From contig JAEOAD010000001.1 of NCBI GenBank assembly GCA_036365145.1, forward strand, positions 102,334,001-102,398,000: a stretch of 64,000 bases of DNA, read 5' to 3'. This document shows, one piece after another, positions 60,640 to 64,000 of this stretch; the stretch's first letter is position 1; every line of letters starts with the position of its first letter. The notes beneath the pieces are model-generated. The model was not told the DNA's origin. It did no database searches and saw only the letters and a list, made by a program, of their open reading frames with translations. Source of the stretch: Orientallactaga sibirica. Taxonomy: Eukaryota; Chordata; Mammalia; Rodentia; Dipodidae. The position numbers and the translations under genes are program-made.

Positions 60640-60746
60640 TAGGATCTCACTAAGTATCCCAGGCTGGCTGGTCTCGAATTCTCCATTCTCTTTCCTTAAC
60701 CTCCAGGGTACTGGGATTACAGGCGTGAGCCACCACACCTGGCTTC
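60640..60746 (-). mobile_element. Old B1-like SINE
   Basis: Reversed: CATAGGATCTCACTAAGTAT to GAGCCACCACACCTGGCTT. Confidence 0.78.
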
Positions 60747-61014
60747 CCTTTCTCTATCTTAAGTAAACTCAAAGCAAAGCCAAGTGAGTCTTTCTCTCAA
60801 CAAATCACTCTGACTCTGCCCCTCCCTCTTTGGTCTTTAAGGCCCCGTGTGTTTACAATGACTCACGGAGATAATCCAGGAGAGTTTCCTGTTCTCAAAA
60901 TTCTTAATCGCATCTGCAAAGTCCATTTGGCTGGGGCATCTCTGAAGACCATGGTTCAGCCTGCCACTGACAACACGCACACACCAGAACTCGTGGTTTT
61001 CTCCCCTTGTATTG

Positions 61015-61675
61015 GTCTTCCTTTCTCCCCCCATGACAGGACACCTGTACCTCCCCAAACCTGGGAGTCTGCTTGATTCCTCTTTTCCTAGCACCCTCAA
61101 CCCCCACCACATACATCACTGCTTCAACAGAAAGTCTTTTCAGTTCCTCCCTCTCAATTTCCTCTTCTACCCTTGTCCACTCTTGTCATGCCAGTAGCCT
61201 CATAACTGGTCTCTGCTCCCCCACTGTCTATGTCCCCATCACTCTGCTTTTCAAACGGGGCCTTTCTAATGGCTTCCATTAGAATCAAGTCTGATCTCTT
61301 CACTATATCCTGTAAGGAAGACCCCATGTAATCTGGCCTTGCTAACATCTAACTCATCCCTCCCGTACTGAGCTATAGCCAGTGACATCCATGATGCCTC
61401 TAAGAAGAGCACTGGTCCTGACCTCAGGACCTGCTAAGTTCATTTTGGTCAGTCCATAAATCCATTCAAGTGACAGCTGGTCACAGAGGTCTTTCTCCCT
61501 TGGCCTGGCCTCATTTCCCGGCCCCAGCCGTTAGCATTGCTAAGAGTCTATGTTTTGCCTGTTTTCGCCACTGAAAGGAATGGGCATGATAGTGGAGAAC
61601 TCACTTTCCTCATGTATCATTGAATCCCTAGCCAGAGCCTGACACCTAGTTGGTACTCAGTAAATTTAATAGCTG
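61015..61675 (+). mobile_element. LINE2 3' region
   Basis: CTTTCTAATGGCTTCCATTA, CCATGTAATCTGGCCTTGCT, GTGACAGCTGGTCACAGAGG and the terminal AGAGCCTGACACCTAGTTGG with GTACTCAGTAAAT follow LINE2 order. This is the best LINE2 in the window. Confidence 0.75.
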
Positions 61676-61743
61676 GGCATGCTAGTTAACTCATGTAATT
61701 CAGCCTGTGGGAGGTTGAGACAGGCAGATCAAAATTTCAAAGC
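61676..61743 (+). mobile_element. Old B1-like SINE, 3'-truncated
   Basis: GCTGGGCATGCTAGTTAACT to GACAGGCAGATCAAAATTTC, cut by the SINE-T that follows. Confidence 0.6.
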
Positions 61744-61985
61744 CTGGGCTTGAAGGATGGCTTAGGGGTTAAGGCGTTTGCCTACAAATTCAAAGGACCC
61801 AGGTTTGATTCCTCAGGACTTACGTAAGCCAGATGCACAAGGTGGCACATGCATCTGGAGTTTGTTTGCAGCAACTGGAGGCTCTGGCCTGCCCATTCTC
61901 TCTGTCTCTCTATCTGCCTTTTTCTTCTCTCTCTCTCTCTCTCTCTCTCTCAAATAAATAATAAATAAATAAAACATTTTTTAAA
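61744..61985 (+). mobile_element. SINE-T
   Basis: TGGGCTTGAAGGATGGCTTA to AAATAATAAATAAATAAAA, with a 25-base CT run. Confidence 0.93.
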
Positions 61986-62164
61986 AGTTCTAGGAAAGCA
62001 AGGTATATATTCACACACAAACCTTGAGCTAAAACAGCCTTCAGGAAACACTCTGTGATATGAACTGCTGTTGTGATAAAGTCCCAGCTTCCATGGTATT
62101 AGTAATTAAGGAAAGCTGGGCTAATCTCACATAACACAAATGAACAATTTTCTAACAATTTTGG

Positions 62165-62405
62165 TGTTGTCTGGTTTGGTTTGGGTTTTTTGGGACAAGG
62201 TCTCTTATAGCCCAGGTTGGGTTTGAACTCACTATGTAGCCTAGGATGGATAACCTTGAACTTCCAATGCTCCTGACCCCATCCCCTAAATGCTGAGATT
62301 ACAGGCTATGTACCACCACACTGGTCTCTTTTGAAGTGCTGGAGATTGAACCTAGGGCTTTCCATATACTAGGCAAGCACTGTATCACTGAGTTATATCC
62401 CCGAC
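62165..62405 (-). mobile_element. B1/ID chimeric SINE (B4 class)
   Basis: A reversed B1 part (GGGACAAGGTCTCTTATAGC to CACCACACTGGTC) is followed by a reversed ID head (GTGCTGGAGATTGAACCTAG to TATATCCCCGACC), the B4 order on the minus strand. Confidence 0.75.
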
Positions 62406-62419
62406 CCTCATTTATACTT

Positions 62420-62552
62420 TGTTTATGACAGGAGCTTAGCAAGTTGCCCAGACTAACCTTGAGCTCACACTACACAAGCCTTCAATTTGTAATCCTCCTG
62501 TCTCGTGTCCTGTGTAGCTGGGATTACAGGCCTCTACCACCAGGCCTAGCAC
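62420..62552 (-). mobile_element. Old 7SL-derived SINE
   Basis: AAGTTGCCCAGACTAACCTT to GCTGGGATTACAGGCCTCTA. Diverged. Confidence 0.6.
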
Positions 62553-62756
62553 AAATCAGGGCTAAATTAATCCTCTGATTGTGTCCTACTTAAGGAAATG
62601 ACTTGTCTTCCACTTTCCTGTCCCTGAGGTGGGGCCACTCAGGTGAAACCAGAGGGAAGCCCCAGCTCTCCACCTCTCTATTGTCACTACAGGGCCCTGC
62701 AGGCTGTTCTGCTTCCACCTCTAGGTCTTTGAACCTGTCCCACCCTCGGCCTGGAT

Positions 62757-62826
62757 GTTTATTTAAGCCCCAGACAGAGAGAAAGAGGCACACAGAGAGA
62801 ATATGAGCACACCAAGGCCTCTTGCC
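62757..62826 (-). mobile_element. SINE-T 3' fragment
   Basis: GTTTATTTAAGCC then GAGAGAAAGAGGCACACAGA and CACACCAAGGCCTCTTGCCA. The head half is missing. Confidence 0.78.
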
Positions 62827-63231
62827 ACTGTAACCCTCCCGACACATGCTGAGAGGGAAATTGCCTCATTCATCCTACTGTCTGTGGCAGAGGCTTTTTA
62901 TTTTGGGTCTGGCCCAGCCCCTTCCCTCCTGGACGCCGTACCCAGGTGTGTTGACTTCTGGATTCAGAGCCAGTCCCAAAATAAAAAGCCTGGCAGCTCA
63001 AGAGGGCTTTTGGATCCCCCCCCCGCGCCCCACCCCCCCGCCTCTGGGCTATTTATCTTTTACCGTCAGAGGTTTTCACCAACCAGAAAAGTTTTGTCCT
63101 GCCCCACCCTGCCAGCAGCCTGGCAGTTTAGCTGCCCTTGGTTCTCAGACTAACCTCCCTGCCATGCCCCCTTCTTTGGTCTGCAGACTCTCCCTCACCC
63201 CTCCTGATTTTTCTTCTTCTTTCTTCTTTTC
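62827..63231. other. Unique stretch holding a 23-bp inverted repeat
   Basis: Repeat-free except for the fold at 62891-62991. CTATTTATCTT at 63050-63060 and a CCCCCCCCGCGCCCC run near 63017 are the other notable sequences. Two plus-strand frames (116 and 150 codons) overlap here in different registers and show no domain. Confidence 0.45.
62891..62991. repeat. Long inverted repeat (22 of 23 bp), 55-base loop
   Basis: Arm 1 (62891-62913) contains AGGCTTTTTATTTTGGG then CTGGC. Arm 2 (62969-62991) contains GCCAG then CCCAAAATAAAAAGCCT. The arms pair over 23 positions with one T/T mismatch. Confidence 0.95.
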
Positions 63232-63376
63232 TTTTTTGTGGTTTTGGTTTTTCGAGGGTCTCACTCTAGCTCAGACTGACCTGGAATTCAGTATGTAGTC
63301 TCAAGATGGTCTCGAACTCATGGCAATCCTCCTACCTCTGCGTCCCAGGTGCTGGGATTAAAGGTGTGCGCCCAGC
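63232..63376 (-). mobile_element. B1-like SINE
   Basis: Reversed: GTGGTTTTGGTTTTTCGAGG to AAAGGTGTGCGCCCAGC, with a few bases lost at both ends. Confidence 0.9.
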
Positions 63377-63507
63377 TCTGATTTCTGAATAACTACAATA
63401 ATTTAATAATCATCCTTCTTAGTCTGGTTTATCCAGTTCTTTAGTTAAAAGCAGACATTAACTTGGGTTTGGGGTTTGTGTTTGAACCTCTAAAATAAAA
63501 TACCACT

Positions 63508-63619
63508 TGTTACAATGCCACTTTGTGCATCTGGCTTTACATGAATACTGGGGAAATCGAACCTGGACCTTCAGGATTTGCAAGCAAGTGCTTTTAACAA
63601 CTGAGCCATCTCTCCAGCC
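63508..63619 (-). mobile_element. SINE-T, 3'-truncated
   Basis: ATGCCACTTTGTGCATCTGG to GAGCCATCTCTCCAGCC. Only the head-proximal half is present. Confidence 0.88.
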
Positions 63620-63679
63620 TGACCTTGAACTTGTGATCCTGCAGGTGAGCACTATCAAGCCTGTTTTGTTTGTTTCTTT

Positions 63680-63963
63680 TGGTTTTTGAGGCAAGGTCTC
63701 ACTCTAGCCAATGCTGACCTGGAACTCACTCCATAGCCCAAGCTAGTCTCTCCCCACCCTTGAGGTAGGGTCTTGCTCTAGCCCAGTCTGACCTAGAATT
63801 CACTATGTTATCTCAGGCTGGCCTCGAACTCCTACTTCTTTCTCCCCAGTGCTGGAATTAAAGGCATGAGCCAGCACACCAGGCTTCAAGCTACTCTTGA
63901 ACTCACAGGGCTTCTTTTACCTCAGCCTGCTGAGATTGTACGTGTGAGCTACCATGACTGGCA
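63680..63963 (-). mobile_element. B1 inserted into another B1
   Basis: An outer reversed B1 (63680-63755 and 63886-63963) is opened by a second reversed B1 (63758-63885: CTTGAGGTAGGGTCTTGCTC to CAGCACACCAGGCTT). The outer copy resumes at CAAGCTACTCTTGAACTCAC, repeating CAAGCTA as target duplication. Confidence 0.82.
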
Positions 63964-64000
63964 AACCATGGCTGATTTTATATGGTTCTGGGGATTGAAC

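Larger units (their letters stand above)
59628..60965 (-). mobile_element. MLT1-type ancient LTR, split by L1, SINE-T and B1
   Basis: Left part (59628-59860) has CAATTGCTGCTGTAACAAAA and GTGGAGGTCAGAACTCTAAA. Right part (60775-60965) has GTGAGTCTTTCTCTCAACAA, CACGGAGATAATCCAGGAGA and CTTAATCGCATCTGCAAAGT. Both are the complement of MLT1 in correct order. Confidence 0.72.

Noticed and set aside
62803..63298. 116- and 150-codon overlapping frames in the region of the inverted repeat
   Set aside because: They overlap each other in different registers, include a SINE fragment and end in a B1. No domain is visible.

Overview
This is nuclear DNA from a rodent. Two very abundant short interspersed elements fill it. 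One is a tRNA-derived, B2-like SINE (called SINE-T below). Its head reads GGCTGGAGAGATGGCTTAG, it carries pol III A- and B-box sequences, and its tail is (CT)n then (AAATA)n. The other is a 7SL-derived, B1-like SINE (called B1 below) whose 3' end reads GAGTGAGACCCTACCTCG. B1, B2, ID and B4-type SINEs together point to a muroid or dipodoid rodent. The SINE-T body after the tRNA-like head is not the mouse or rat B2 body as I remember it. From memory it looks most like a jerboa (Dipodidae), but that species-level call is inference.

I can support no protein-coding exon, rRNA, functional tRNA or CRISPR array. The longest open frames (197, 167 and 159 codons) have no recognisable domains, overlap repeats or low-complexity sequence, and are best read as chance. 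The window looks intergenic or intronic. Nothing in it works together as a gene system; it is a record of layered transposition.

Layout. 1-6 kb: SINEs, an ORR1-like LTR, an older LTR and B4-type SINEs. 6-9 kb: a 147-base pure purine tract, a SINE-poor stretch, and a 57-bp segment present twice (7560 and 8859). 9-13.5 kb: dense SINEs. 13.8-14.1 kb: a 63/64-bp minisatellite. 14-16 kb: a LINE2-like stretch and a MER5-like DNA transposon. 17.4-18.8 kb: two MLT1-type ancient LTRs in opposite orientation. 19.4 kb: a palindromic DNA-transposon fossil. 20-33 kb: SINEs, MIRs, microsatellites, an uncharacterised LTR-like repeat, two MaLR-type LTRs and a LINE1 fragment. 34-40 kb: a second purine tract and an MLT1 split by an ERVK-like 3' end and SINEs. 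41-42.7 kb: about 1.8 kb with no young repeat. 43-50 kb: a solo MaLR LTR and SINEs.

51.4-57.5 kb is the most informative part. It holds two complete MaLR-type (non-autonomous ERVL-related) retrotransposons on the minus strand, each with two LTRs, a 5-bp target duplication and a primer-binding site resembling the complement of tRNA-Leu(UAA). The first (51594-53588) is very young: its LTRs differ by one base and one 8-bp indel. It sits inside a SINE-T that itself sits inside a B1. The second (55048-57495) is much older, with roughly 12% LTR divergence by hand count. 58-64 kb: SINEs, MIR, a split MLT1, LINE1 3' UTR, LINE2, and a 23-bp inverted repeat near 62.9 kb.

Family names are from memory of consensus sequences and were not checked by search. 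Boundaries without target duplications are good to about 10-20 bases.
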